NCBI GenBank assembly: GCA_964422365.1 | Contig: CAYRAV010000005.1 | Location: forward strand, 1 to 64,000 | DNA from: CAYRAV01 sp964422365 | GTDB lineage: Bacteria; Bacillota; Clostridia; Lachnospirales; Lachnospiraceae | Direction: 5' to 3' | DNA: 64,000 bases | In this document: piece by piece, positions 17,815 through 26,492 of the stretch | Layout of the letters: each line of letters opens with the position of its first letter | Numbering within the stretch: position 1 is the first letter of the stretch | Notes under the pieces: generated by a model | Database searches by the model: none | What the model saw: the letters and a program-made list of their open reading frames with translations, nothing else | Told to the model about the DNA's origin: nothing | Program-made: the position numbers and the translations under genes

Positions 17815-19347
17815 TTACTCTGTGTTCTTTTGATATTTTGCAAATTCCTTTACAAGTTCCTTTACTTCATTTAATAATTCTTTTGCTTGCTCTGCTTCTG
17901 TTTGATTTTGTAAACTGCGTTCCTCTACTTCATTAGCACTTTCTGAAACTGCTTCACTGCTGGCTGACAACTGATTAATGTTCTCAATAATTGTATTATT
18001 AGAACGCACCAGATTTTTAATTTTCTCATCTAAATCTTCCACACGCTGTGTCAATGTGTCTATATTATCACGAACAGCACTAAAACCATCTGAAGCATTT
18101 TCAACCATTTGATTCTGCTGGTTCATTGCATCAATGGAAGATTGTACAATTTCTGTTGCATTCTGTGCATTTATATTTAACTCCTGAACAATACCAGCTA
18201 TTTTTTCGGTGGACTGCCTGGTTTCTTCCGATAAATTTCGTATCTGGTCCGCTACTACTGCAAATCCTCTTCCTGCCTCTCCTGCTCTTGCACTTTCAAT
18301 AGATGCATTTAATGCAAGAAGGTTGGTCTGACTAGAAATTGAAAAAATAACTTCTGTAATCTGCTGTACTTCTTTTGCTTTTTTCTGTAATTCCTCCATA
18401 GATACTGCCACACGGGAATTCGTTTCACTAATGGTTTCTGCACCATTACGTATCTGATCTATTACAGCCATGCTCTCTTCTATCATTTTAGCTGAATTAG
18501 TAGTAGCTTCTACCATGATTTTAGCATTTTCCGCTGTATCTTCAATTACTTCATTAATCCTTGTAGTCATTTGGGTTTGCTCTTGCACACTTTCCACTGT
18601 TTCTTTGGTTCTTAAAGAAACCTCCTCAATAGAACTATGTACTACATTAGAAGAAACTCTTAAATTTTCTATCAAAACATCAGTATCTGCCACTTCTCCT
18701 TTTACATTTTCAGAAATCCGGAGAATATCCTGCAACATAGCATTTTGCAGTTCCTGTTCATCTTTTACTGATTGAAGCATATCATAATTAAATTTTTCGG
18801 AAAGACCGGCAATAACATGAATGATAATTATAATCTCAAGATTTACTACTGTGCTGACGAATGCAGCATCACTGCCACCAAATAAATATCCAGTAACTCC
18901 CCATATAATTGCATGAATGATATTTAAAATTAAAATGGTATAAAAAGTAAACTTTTCAAACTTGGTGTCATGATACAAAATTGTAGCAATTATAATTGGA
19001 TAAATATAGAATGGAATTAATACATTCGTTCCTGTAAGGATAAGATATCCCCATCCAACTAAAAAACTAGCTAATATAATGTATTTTAACTTCTCACTGC
19101 CCTTGTTTTTCACATAATAAACCCAATTAACGACAACACCTACAATCAAAGCCGATAGTGGTATCATTCCCATTTTCCCATATGCAGTTGCAGTTACAAA
19201 AGTTTGAATACATAATGCTAATATAAGCAACAGTTCTATAACCGTTATACTAATTATAACGGTCTGATTTACTTTCCCTGTTCGCTTGCTTTGTTCACTA
19301 TACCTATGCTGTTTTTTCTTAAGTGTGTCTTCATTTCTTTTCTCCAT
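17815..19347 (-). CDS. Chemotaxis signalling protein with six-helix membrane domain
   Basis: 510 residues. Instead of a periplasmic sensor, the first about 190 residues form roughly six membrane helices with short loops (from VIISITVIELLLILALCI to LEIIIIIHVIAGL). They are followed by a coiled-coil signalling domain with the tip SQTNLLALNASIESARAGE...GRGFAVVADQIRNLSEE. I see no HAMP domain. Such membrane-embedded sensors respond to membrane state or small hydrophobic or energy-related cues in known cases; here the cue is unknown. AGGAGGGG precedes the ATG, and a strong terminator follows (17767-17802). It is the third chemoreceptor within 13 kb; each appears to be a separate transcription unit. 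Confidence 0.9.
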   Translation of the reverse strand: MEKRNEDTLKKKQHRYSEQSKRTGKVNQTVIISITVIELLLILALCIQTFVTATAYGKMGMIPLSALIVGVVVNWVYYVKNKGSEKLKYIILASFLVGWGYLILTGTNVLIPFYIYPIIIATILYHDTKFEKFTFYTILILNIIHAIIWGVTGYLFGGSDAAFVSTVVNLEIIIIIHVIAGLSEKFNYDMLQSVKDEQELQNAMLQDILRISENVKGEVADTDVLIENLRVSSNVVHSSIEEVSLRTKETVESVQEQTQMTTRINEVIEDTAENAKIMVEATTNSAKMIEESMAVIDQIRNGAETISETNSRVAVSMEELQKKAKEVQQITEVIFSISSQTNLLALNASIESARAGEAGRGFAVVADQIRNLSEETRQSTEKIAGIVQELNINAQNATEIVQSSIDAMNQQNQMVENASDGFSAVRDNIDTLTQRVEDLDEKIKNLVRSNNTIIENINQLSASSEAVSESANEVEERSLQNQTEAEQAKELLNEVKELVKEFAKYQKNTE

Positions 19348-19658
19348 ATTCTGCCCCTCCTACTCTGTGTCCTTTAAGATATTAATTAAGTCTCAAAATG
19401 AAAAACAAAATGGGTTTTGTTCTCCTAAAAATTATAATAACACATTATATTGATTTTTTCTATGTTTTTTTCATTATTTTTCAATTTATTTTAAATTTTT
19501 TATACTTTTTGCACATTACTTTTTCATCTATAATATTTAATCCCCTACGAAACTAACAATTTTCTCCACCTATTTTATATACATTTCCCATTTTTACAGG
19601 GGTATCTAAAACAGTGTAAAATTATCTAAAAATATGGAAATATAAAATAAACCAATAT
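19348..19658. other. AT-rich intergenic region
   Basis: Between the chemoreceptor start and the radical SAM terminator. Very AT-rich, with no coding signal and no recognisable motif beyond the chemoreceptor ribosome binding site. Confidence 0.5.
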
Positions 19659-19701
19659 AAAAAGTATATACCATAAACTTATATTATGGTACATACTTTT
19701 T
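19659..19701 (-). terminator. Terminator of the radical SAM gene
   Basis: An 18-nt stem with one mismatch (AAAAAGTATATACCATAA / TTATGGTACATACTTTTT) around a 7-nt loop, about 30 nt after the stop at 19731. The minus-strand transcript ends ACTTTTTAT. Confidence 0.7.
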
Positions 19702-19730
19702 AAAATTTCTCTAATGGCGGTTTTTAAATC

Positions 19731-20393
19731 TTAACGCACTACATATTCTATTTGCTGTATTGAATTTATTCCTATCTGTTGTAATTTTTGAACGCTTTTC
19801 TCCACATCTGCTTTTTGGTTATACTTTGGAATAAGCGGAACTTTTACTCTCATCCTATGATTCCCTGCTTTATCCAAAAGATATTCCAAATTTTGTTTTA
19901 CCAGTTTTGAAGTTTTTCCTGTATAATCCTTGTATATTTTTTCATTCATATCCTTACAATCAATAATAAAAAAATCTACACCTTCCACTGCTTCCTTCAC
20001 ATAATCAGACGGTACATTTAATGCTGTCTCTAACACAATATTCCAATTCTGTGCATATTTTTCTTTAAATTTTTTTATAAAATGACTATGAAGAATCGCC
20101 TCCCCGCCTCCAAAAGTTACACCCCCGCCTGTTGCCCTGAAATATAAATCATCTTCCTTAACAGCATCATACAATTCCTCACAGGTAAATTGTTGAACAA
20201 TGATATCATTCCGCCATGCTGCCTTATTCAGACAATATTTACAACGCAGCGGACAGCCATGAACCCCTACTAAAGTAACCACTCCTTCCCCATCTATTCC
20301 CATGCGGAGTCTGTTAATTGAAAATACAGGTAATCGTGTTTCTATTTTTTGCCTTTCGGTGTTTCTGTCGGAGCTTCTAATTCCCCCTCCCAT
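19731..20393 (-). CDS. Radical SAM protein, glycyl-radical-activase-like
   Basis: 220 residues. The 4Fe-4S/SAM motif CPLRCKYC (CxxxCxxC) lies near residue 47 after LRMGIDGEGVVTLVGVHG, as in pyruvate-formate-lyase activases and their YjjW-like relatives. GGGVTFGGGEA gives the SAM-binding GGE motif. The protein lacks the extra ferredoxin-type cluster insert of many activases. The start is uncertain: the ATG at 20393 follows GAGGGGG but lies inside the upstream gene, while relatives begin near LPVFSINRLRMG (about 20324). It overlaps the Cys-rich gene at 20342-20827, so the two are one operon. No glycyl radical enzyme is in the window. Modification of the Cys-rich partner or of a distant enzyme are both possible. 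Confidence 0.85.
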   Translation of the reverse strand: MGGGIRSSDRNTERQKIETRLPVFSINRLRMGIDGEGVVTLVGVHGCPLRCKYCLNKAAWRNDIIVQQFTCEELYDAVKEDDLYFRATGGGVTFGGGEAILHSHFIKKFKEKYAQNWNIVLETALNVPSDYVKEAVEGVDFFIIDCKDMNEKIYKDYTGKTSKLVKQNLEYLLDKAGNHRMRVKVPLIPKYNQKADVEKSVQKLQQIGINSIQQIEYVVR

Positions 20394-20827
20394 GCTACAT
20401 CCCCCTCTAAATCCCTTGTTTCTTTGTCCTCTGCTTTTGGTGTTTCTGTTGGAAGTGATACCATCTCCACTTCTCCACTTAGCGGTTCTGCCTCTTGTGT
20501 TGATGCTGGTGTATTAGTAATGCCATCATTCAATTCAGATGTAATGCCCCCTGTCTCATTAGGCAGCTGGCCGGTTTTTGCTTCATCTACCTGCATACAA
20601 CCTGTTAATATACTTACTGCAACTCCTGCAACACAAACCGCTTTTCCCAAAGCTTTCCTTCGTGCCAGCTGTTCTTCTAAATATTTTACCTCTGCTTCAC
20701 ACTTTGGACAAGTGCCCTTACAATTTCCTTGAAAGGTACATTCTGATATTATATATTCAATATCATTATTTTTCGCAATTTCTGCCCGGATTTGTTTTAA
20801 AACCTTGCATTTTGATTTTCCTGTCAT
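20342..20827 (-). CDS. Cys-rich protein with lipoprotein-like segment, radical SAM partner
   Basis: 161 residues from the ATG at 20827, chosen because AGGAGG lies 8 nt upstream; an ATG eight codons earlier has no such site. The N-terminal part has a compact cysteine cluster, SECTFQGNCKGTCPKCEAE (C-x5-C-x3-C-x2-C), a charged helix, then a hydrophobic segment AVCVAGVAVSILTGCMQ that ends like a lipobox although it is internal. The C-terminal half is low complexity (P, T, E, G). It overlaps the radical SAM gene downstream. The Cys cluster could bind an Fe-S cluster or zinc, or be the site of modification. I know no proven function. Confidence 0.7.
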   Translation of the reverse strand: MTGKSKCKVLKQIRAEIAKNNDIEYIISECTFQGNCKGTCPKCEAEVKYLEEQLARRKALGKAVCVAGVAVSILTGCMQVDEAKTGQLPNETGGITSELNDGITNTPASTQEAEPLSGEVEMVSLPTETPKAEDKETRDLEGDVAWEGELEAPTETPKGKK

Positions 20828-20923
20828 ACTATTTTCCTCCTTTTTCCGCATCTGCTGCCATTTTTCATTGTCTGCAATATAGATACGAATTACCTTAGAG
20901 GTTTTTATGGAAAATACTAAAAT

Positions 20924-21584
20924 TTAAATTGATTCATGCTCTATCAAGCCATTTACTTCTTTTCTAAGCTGAATAAATTGCTCTGTATCTTTTAATGACA
21001 ACTCTCTGCTTGATGCCGCCGGACAACTCTTTTGGATAACTGTTTCTAAACTTCTCTAACTTAATTACTTTCAAATATTTATCCACAATCTCTTCCTGCT
21101 CCTTTGCAGGCACTTTTCTTATTTTTAAGCCAAACTTAATATTCTCTGCCACCGTCATCCATGGAAATAATGTGTAGGCCTGAAATACCATTCCTCTGTC
21201 TGCCCCGGGACCGATAATTTTCCTATCTTGAATTACAATGTCTCCGCTTGTAATTTCATCTAATCCTGCAACCATACGAAGCAAAGTGGATTTTCCGCAG
21301 CCGGATGGTCCTACAATACATACAAATTCATTTTCCAAAACATTGATATTTACATCCTTCATGGCGATAGTATCCCCTTTGGCAGAATAATATACCTTCT
21401 GCACATTTTTTACATAAATCTTACTGTTTGCCAAGTTCGCCTCAATATGGCTGACCTTTAACCCCTTTTGCTTTCCTCTTCCTAGTACACTTACCTTTGT
21501 GACAGCAGAAAACCCTTTTTCCATCAATGTGCTTAGCACCTCTTCTGCCTTTTCCGGTCTAATAAATGCCTTTATCATTTTCAT
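20924..21584 (-). pseudogene. Decayed PII / ABC-transporter ATPase fusion
   Basis: The open frame from 21584 starts with about 44 residues of a nitrogen-regulatory PII protein (MKMIKAFIRPEKAEEVL, VTKVSVLGRGKQKGLKV). It then changes, at about SHIEANLANSK, into an ABC ATPase of the nitrate/taurine type: Walker A GPSGCGKST, signature LSGGIKQRV. Just after the signature the frame runs into IKRYRAIYSA and stops at 20964. In the next frame the sequence is KDTEQFIQLRKEVNGLIEH, the usual C-terminal tail of these ATPases, ending at 20924. So Walker B, the D-loop and the switch His are deleted, and the PII domain has lost its T-loop and C terminus. GGAGG precedes the ATG. Non-functional as an ATPase. 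Confidence 0.8.
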
Positions 21585-21598
21585 AACTGTTTTCCTCC

Positions 21599-23298
21599 TT
21601 AGACAAACTCAAATGTTCCTTTTTCTGTAATATCTTCTACTTCCTTTGTACTGTATTCTTCACACAAAAAACCTTTTACCACTCTTCCATCAGCCAATTC
21701 CACATGACCAATCCCTAATGGCTTTCTTATTTCTCCCATAAAGTACCCCATTGCACTAACAGGAATTTCATACAAATCTACCTCTATTGATTTTCCATTC
21801 TGGTGGTCATAATACATTCCCGGTTTTTTCGGTGTGGAATTGAATTGATATAATTTATATTTTTCAGCTGTTTTGGTACTTTCTATATAGAATGCACCTA
21901 ATTGCGTCAGCTGATATTCCAAAGGAAACCCTTTTTTATGTAAACCACAAACTGCAAGCGTGATTGTTTCTGACTCTAAAAATTTATCTGCCGCCCCAAG
22001 TAACAAATCTTCTGCTTCTGACAACGAAAATATTGTAATACCAAATGGAAGATCTGTATCATTTATTTTTTCAGGTACCGCAATGGCACATAAATCCAAC
22101 AAATTACAATGATTGGTATACAGCCCCATTTTGCTATTGGTTTCTGTCTTACCTCTTCTCTTGTATAAGTGCCTCCTGCAGTAGGCATAATCAGCACTGC
22201 ATCTTTTAAAACTCTTTTTGCTTCTGCCTTATATTCCTGCAATTCATGAATCGCCCGAAATACACTGACTGCAGTATGTTCCTCACTTCCACCGGATCGG
22301 AGTATGGTTTCTGTCACAGGAAAAATCTTTCCCTGGTGGTTTTCTACAAATTTCCCCAAATCTTTCCACCTCTCCGCTACCCAAGGACCATCATATAAAA
22401 TGGAGGCTGCCTTACGAAACATAGTGTAATCAATATATTCCACTTCTATGCCTAATTTTTTGATACGCTCCACTGCCTTATTCCATTTTTCTTCATAAAC
22501 CTCTGCAAATGGTCCAAAAAATTCAATTCCATCATCTGGAAGGCATATTTTCTTTGGCTGCTTGTATTCAGGTACAGGCAGTTTTCTTGACCAACAGCAC
22601 TCCCTGTCAAATCCTCTTGCAATCAGATTGACATTTTGTGCATCTGAGAGGGTATTGGCAAATACAGTGACACATTCAAGGCTTGCACAGGCAGGCACTA
22701 CACCTTTAGAAGACCATGCACCAACAGACGGCTTATATCCTACCAATCCATTTAACGCTGCTGGTACTCGTCCCGAACCTGCGGTATCTGTTCCTAATGC
22801 AAATGCTGCCATCCCCAATGCTACTGCTACTGCTGAACCGGAACTAGAGCCGCCGCCAATCAATTCAGAATCATATGCATTATGTACTTCCCCATATGGA
22901 CTTCTTGTTCCAACCAGTCCTGTGGCAAACTGGTCCAAATTGTTTTTTCCAATAGGAATTGCACCTGCCTGAATCAACTTTTTTACAACTGTGGTATTCT
23001 CCTCCGGCAAATAGGAAAATTCTTTACAAGCAGCAGTTGTTGGTACATTTTCCAAGTCAATATTATCTTTTATCGCAAATGGGATTCCCCATAATGGCAG
23101 TTCATTCTTTTTTTCTGGAAGCCTATCAATATACATTTTCATCTGATCTAATGCAGGTTCTGTAATCCAGATATGATACTCTCCATACTGTTTGGTCTTT
23201 TTTATAATGTGTTCGGCTACTTCTAATGGTGTACTACTGCCATTTTCATAACTTCTTTTTAGCCACTGTATTGTTAACTTTTCAGTAAAATATTTCAT
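21599..23298 (-). pseudogene. Allophanate hydrolase, frameshifted
   Basis: The enzyme splits allophanate to ammonia and CO2 in urea/guanidine breakdown. The first frame (23298 to about 22130) has the amidase-signature domain with its Lys-Ser-Ser triad (PFAIKDNID, GGGSSSGSA, GTDTAGSGR) up to TAGGTYTREEVRQKPIA. There the frame changes: MGLYTNHCNLLDLCAIAVP and the C-terminal domain continue in another frame to 21599. Relatives read PIATNS.(M/L)GLYTNHCNLLD without a break. The missing ATNS codons can be explained by loss of 10 nt between two AATAGCA repeats near 22132. AGGAGG precedes the ATG. The product would be a separate amidase and tail, likely inactive or impaired. Confidence 0.85.
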
Positions 23299-23310
23299 AA
23301 CCTGCCTCCT

Positions 23311-25260
23311 CTATTCTCTGATGCATACTGCTAATTGACCTGCATTTACTAATTCACCTGTCCTTATATGGATTTTCTCTACCACTCCATTGCACTCTGC
23401 CTCAATTGGAAACTCCATTTTCATGCTCTCTAGTACAGCTAATGTATCACCTTTTTTCACTCTGCTGCCTTCCTCTACAAGAATTTTCCATACACTTCCT
23501 GGTATATTTGTCCTGGCTGCTACACAACCATCCGGTATCTTTTCCTCCACAATTGCTGCCATTTCCTCTGTTTCCGAAACAAATTCATCTAATCTTTGTT
23601 CCCGCCATCTCTGCCGTTCAGCCTCAAAAGATGCTTCTTGATGTTCTTTGAACATTTTTATCGTATCTTTATTGTCTTCTAAGAATTTTTTATATTCTCC
23701 AAAACTAAATTCTGTTTCCTCAATGCTAATCTTAAACCTGCCTCTTAAAAATGCTTCTCTGTCTTCTAATATTTCTTTGCGACTGACTGGATAAAATTTA
23801 ATCTGATCAAAGAAATTTAGCAGCCATGGCTTTCCTGCCCTGAAATACTCTGTTTCTTTTAGCGGATTCCACATCTGTATTGTCCGCCCTACAAACTGAT
23901 ATCCACCAGGTCCTTCCATTCCATAGACACAAAGGTATGCACCCCCGATTCCTACCGCATTTTCCGGTGTCCATGGTCTTGCAGGATTATATTTTGTGGT
24001 AACCATTCGATGTCTTGGGTCAATCGGTGCTGCTACCGGTGCGCCCAGGTACACATCTCCTAATCCCAAGACAAGATAATTGGCATCAAATACAATTTTC
24101 TTTACTTCCTCAATGCTGTCTAAGCCGTTGATTCTTCTAATAAACTCAGGATTGCTTGGACACCATGGTGCATTTTCCCTGACCGTCTCCTGATAACGTT
24201 TTGCCGCAAGCTGTGTCTGTGGATCATCCCATGATAACGGTAATGTAACAATTCTGGATGGAACAGTGATATTTTCTAATTCCGGTATATTTTTATTCAC
24301 TTCTAATATTTTCTCTGTCATCTCTCTGGCAGATATTTTTTCTATATCAAAGTTTACCTGCTGGGAACGAATACCTGGTGTTAAATTGATAATCGGAAGT
24401 TCTGTCTTTTCTAATTCCCGCATTAAAATATGTACTCTAAATCTTAAATCAATGCTTAATTCCATTTCTCCATATTCCACCAATACATTTTCTTCCCCTG
24501 CAAGACGAATGACAATCTCTGTTTCTGCCACACAGTCTTTCGCTAAAACTGCATAATGATAATCTAATTTCTCTTTTTCCAACAGTTCTGCTTTTGTATG
24601 CCCATTCGGGCGGGCTTCATCCAATAAGGTATAATTATGGGCTAAATTTTCTTTTTGTGCTGTTCTGATTGTTTCTGCCTGCTCTAATGTTAATAACTGA
24701 ATTGGTGTATTGGATACAATAAAAATAATGTCCATCTCTGTTCTTAATGTAACAGTATCACCTTTCTTGTAATGCCCTTTTTCATAATGCATGTTTCCAT
24801 CTTCTTCTACATATACCTTAGAAAATAAATTGACACATGGAACCAAATCCCTTGCACTCATATTATTTCTAATTAATTCTATTTTGAAGTTTTCTTCCCC
24901 GGACCTGTACCAATCATTTCCACATTCCTGATAAGTTGTCTTTCCATATTTTTCATCTGTCATTGCCCTTGTTGTATATCCTGAAATACTGTCATGCCAT
25001 CCAAGACTATCCTGTACAATACTTGCTAAAACCCTTCCGTTATCACTCATTAGTACATTTCCTTTTGTTAAATGGGCAGTATACTGTGCCTTTAAACTGT
25101 CCGGCATATTATACCGCTCTGAAGTATCACGCATGTTATACATTAACATGGATACCTTTGCGTCCTCACCTAATGCCTTAAAATGAATATATTTTCCACG
25201 TCCTATATTTCCTGATCATTTTTCACCTAGTTTCAAAACCTTACTCCAAACCTTCTTCAT
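23311..25260 (-). pseudogene. DUF1989 / guanidine (urea) carboxylase deletion fusion
   Basis: Starts at an ATG at 25260 (MKKVWSKVLKLGEK) after AAAGGTGG, meets an in-frame TGA at 25218-25216, then continues SGNIGRGKYIHFKALG into a DUF1989 protein (urea-carboxylase-associated; ERYNMPDSLKAQYTAHL). At about SNTPIQL it passes in frame into the tail of the AHS2 domain, then AHS1 (VEYGEMELSIDLRFRVH, WCPSNPEFIRRINGLDS, GMEGPGGYQFVGRT) and a biotin-carrier domain (LESMKMEF). The second DUF1989 gene, the biotin carboxylase and most of AHS2 are missing. The longest open frame starts at 25149. In known clusters DUF1989 pairs deiminate carboxyguanidine and the carboxylase acts on guanidine. This copy cannot carboxylate. 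Confidence 0.82.
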
Positions 25261-25292
25261 AAAAAATTCCACCTTTCCTTTATCACAAACAA

Positions 25293-25335
25293 AAAATGCA
25301 AAGAACGCCTTATCATTTATGTGCCTTTGCATTTT
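25293..25335 (-). promoter_or_regulatory. Leader hairpin with U-run before the guanidine cluster
   Basis: AAAATGCAAAG / CTTTGCATTTT, an 11-bp perfect stem with a 21-nt loop, followed on the minus strand by TTTTTTG and ending about 30 nt before the ATG at 25260. A separate terminator already closes the upstream gene, so this one may attenuate the cluster. I do not recognise a known guanidine riboswitch in front of it. Confidence 0.5.
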
Positions 25336-25464
25336 CCCATCTTTGATATTATGTCTTTTGTTTCTTTTATGTTCCTATTTGAATTGCTTTGCTGTTTACA
25401 TGAATTATCTTATCACTCAAAAAGCAGGATAACAATTCCACTAAATTGTAATTATTTCAAAAAA

Positions 25465-25486
25465 ATATAGAACCAAAGTTCTATAT
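25465..25486 (-). terminator. Terminator of the LuxR-type regulator gene
   Basis: ATATAGAAC-CAAA-GTTCTATAT, a 9-bp perfect stem that includes the stop codon of the regulator gene, followed on the minus strand by a run of six T. Confidence 0.85.
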
Positions 25487-26176
25487 TTTATCTAATAGCG
25501 CTATAAATTGTGCTCTTGCTTTTACTCCTACTTTTGTATAAATGTTATATACATGTTTCTTTACAGTAGACAAACTAATTATCATCTTTTCACTAATTTC
25601 CATATTAGATTTTCCTTCTAATATCTGTAGTGCTACCTCATGTTCCTTCGCTGTCAATCCATAGTGCACAACTGCCTTGTCTAAATTTTTATATTTGTAT
25701 CTATTACTCTCCGTTCTTGCATTTCTTAACCGATATGTTACGTTTGTCATATGTTCTTTTAAGATATCAAAGATATACATATCCTTATCTGAAAAATCTC
25801 CTAACTCGCCACTTCGAAATAAATTGATGATTCCAAGAATTTCAGTATCTCTTGCAAGTAAAATACCTGCTCCAAAGGGAATATTATTTGGTCTTAAAAA
25901 TTCCCTATAAAACTCTGTCTTTTTTCTCAGAGAATCTTCAAGAATCTCCGTGTCTTTATAAGTTATCACATCCGACGAAATTTCAAATATATAATTCAGA
26001 TAATCCTTTTCATAATATGCTTTCATATAATTTGTAAAGGTTTCTTCGTCCATTCCAAGAAAAGTGGATTGTTTCATATCTATTTCATTTTTTTCATTAA
26101 ATAGTATAAAGTAACCTTTTGTATATGGTATCAACATTCGAAACACCTTCAACGTCTTATCCTCATAAGCATTCAT
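25481..26176 (-). CDS. LuxR-type transcriptional regulator
   Basis: 231 residues. The first about 150 form a GAF-like sensory region (GAGILLARDTEILGIINLFRS). The C-terminal 60 form a LuxR helix-turn-helix (YGLTAKEHEVALQILEGKSN, then ISEKMIISLSTVKKHVYNIYTKVGV). There is no REC domain, so it is not a standard response regulator. It is the gene directly upstream of the decayed guanidine/allophanate cluster and is likely its former regulator, by position. A weak AGGA precedes the ATG. The reading frame is intact although the neighbouring enzyme genes are broken. Confidence 0.88.
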   Translation of the reverse strand: MNAYEDKTLKVFRMLIPYTKGYFILFNEKNEIDMKQSTFLGMDEETFTNYMKAYYEKDYLNYIFEISSDVITYKDTEILEDSLRKKTEFYREFLRPNNIPFGAGILLARDTEILGIINLFRSGELGDFSDKDMYIFDILKEHMTNVTYRLRNARTESNRYKYKNLDKAVVHYGLTAKEHEVALQILEGKSNMEISEKMIISLSTVKKHVYNIYTKVGVKARAQFIALLDKI

Positions 26177-26279
26177 ATAATCCTAATTAAAAAAAGCCTA
26201 TTCTTAAAAATAAATAGACTTTTCTTAAAAAACTTATTTTTTTAAATCATTTAAATAAAATATAAACTATTTTATACAT

Positions 26280-26492
26280 AAAAATTGCATGTTACAAGAT
26301 GTGCATCACAATTTACGGGGGATTTGTTCCAAATTCATGAGGTGCAGCCGGCTACATTGAATGAATTTGGGCAAATATCCATACCATATCGGACGAAGTC
26401 CGCCAGCCCGGATGGGCATGGATTGCGGTATGCCCGAATGGGTACGCAAAGCGGGGCATGCAGATTGGGGCAATGAATCTTCAAACACGCTC
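26280..26492. mobile_element. MITE copy at the 3' end of the hybrid kinase gene
   Basis: Has the full internal module (TTACAAGATGTGCATCACAA...CGGACGAAGTCCGCC...GCATGCAGATTGGGGCAATGAA) and the right end TCAAACACGCTC-TA. The outermost left bases have been lost or changed. The right end runs into the kinase gene and supplies its last codons and stop. Confidence 0.75.

Noticed and set aside
25216..25218. The in-frame TGA as a selenocysteine codon
   Set aside because: DUF1989 proteins are not selenoproteins, no SECIS-like hairpin follows the codon, and the cluster shows other inactivating lesions. A nonsense mutation explains it better.
25261..25464. A guanidine-I (ykkC) riboswitch before the DUF1989 gene
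   Set aside because: The leader is short and AT-rich and I recognise none of the conserved guanidine-riboswitch blocks. Only a U-tailed hairpin is present.
26285..26488. Open frames across the MITE copies (also at 5173, 6045, 42001 and 42030) as a conserved protein family
   Set aside because: The translations resemble one another only because the DNA repeat is conserved. Both strands are open, the frames shift between copies and no ribosome binding site precedes them.
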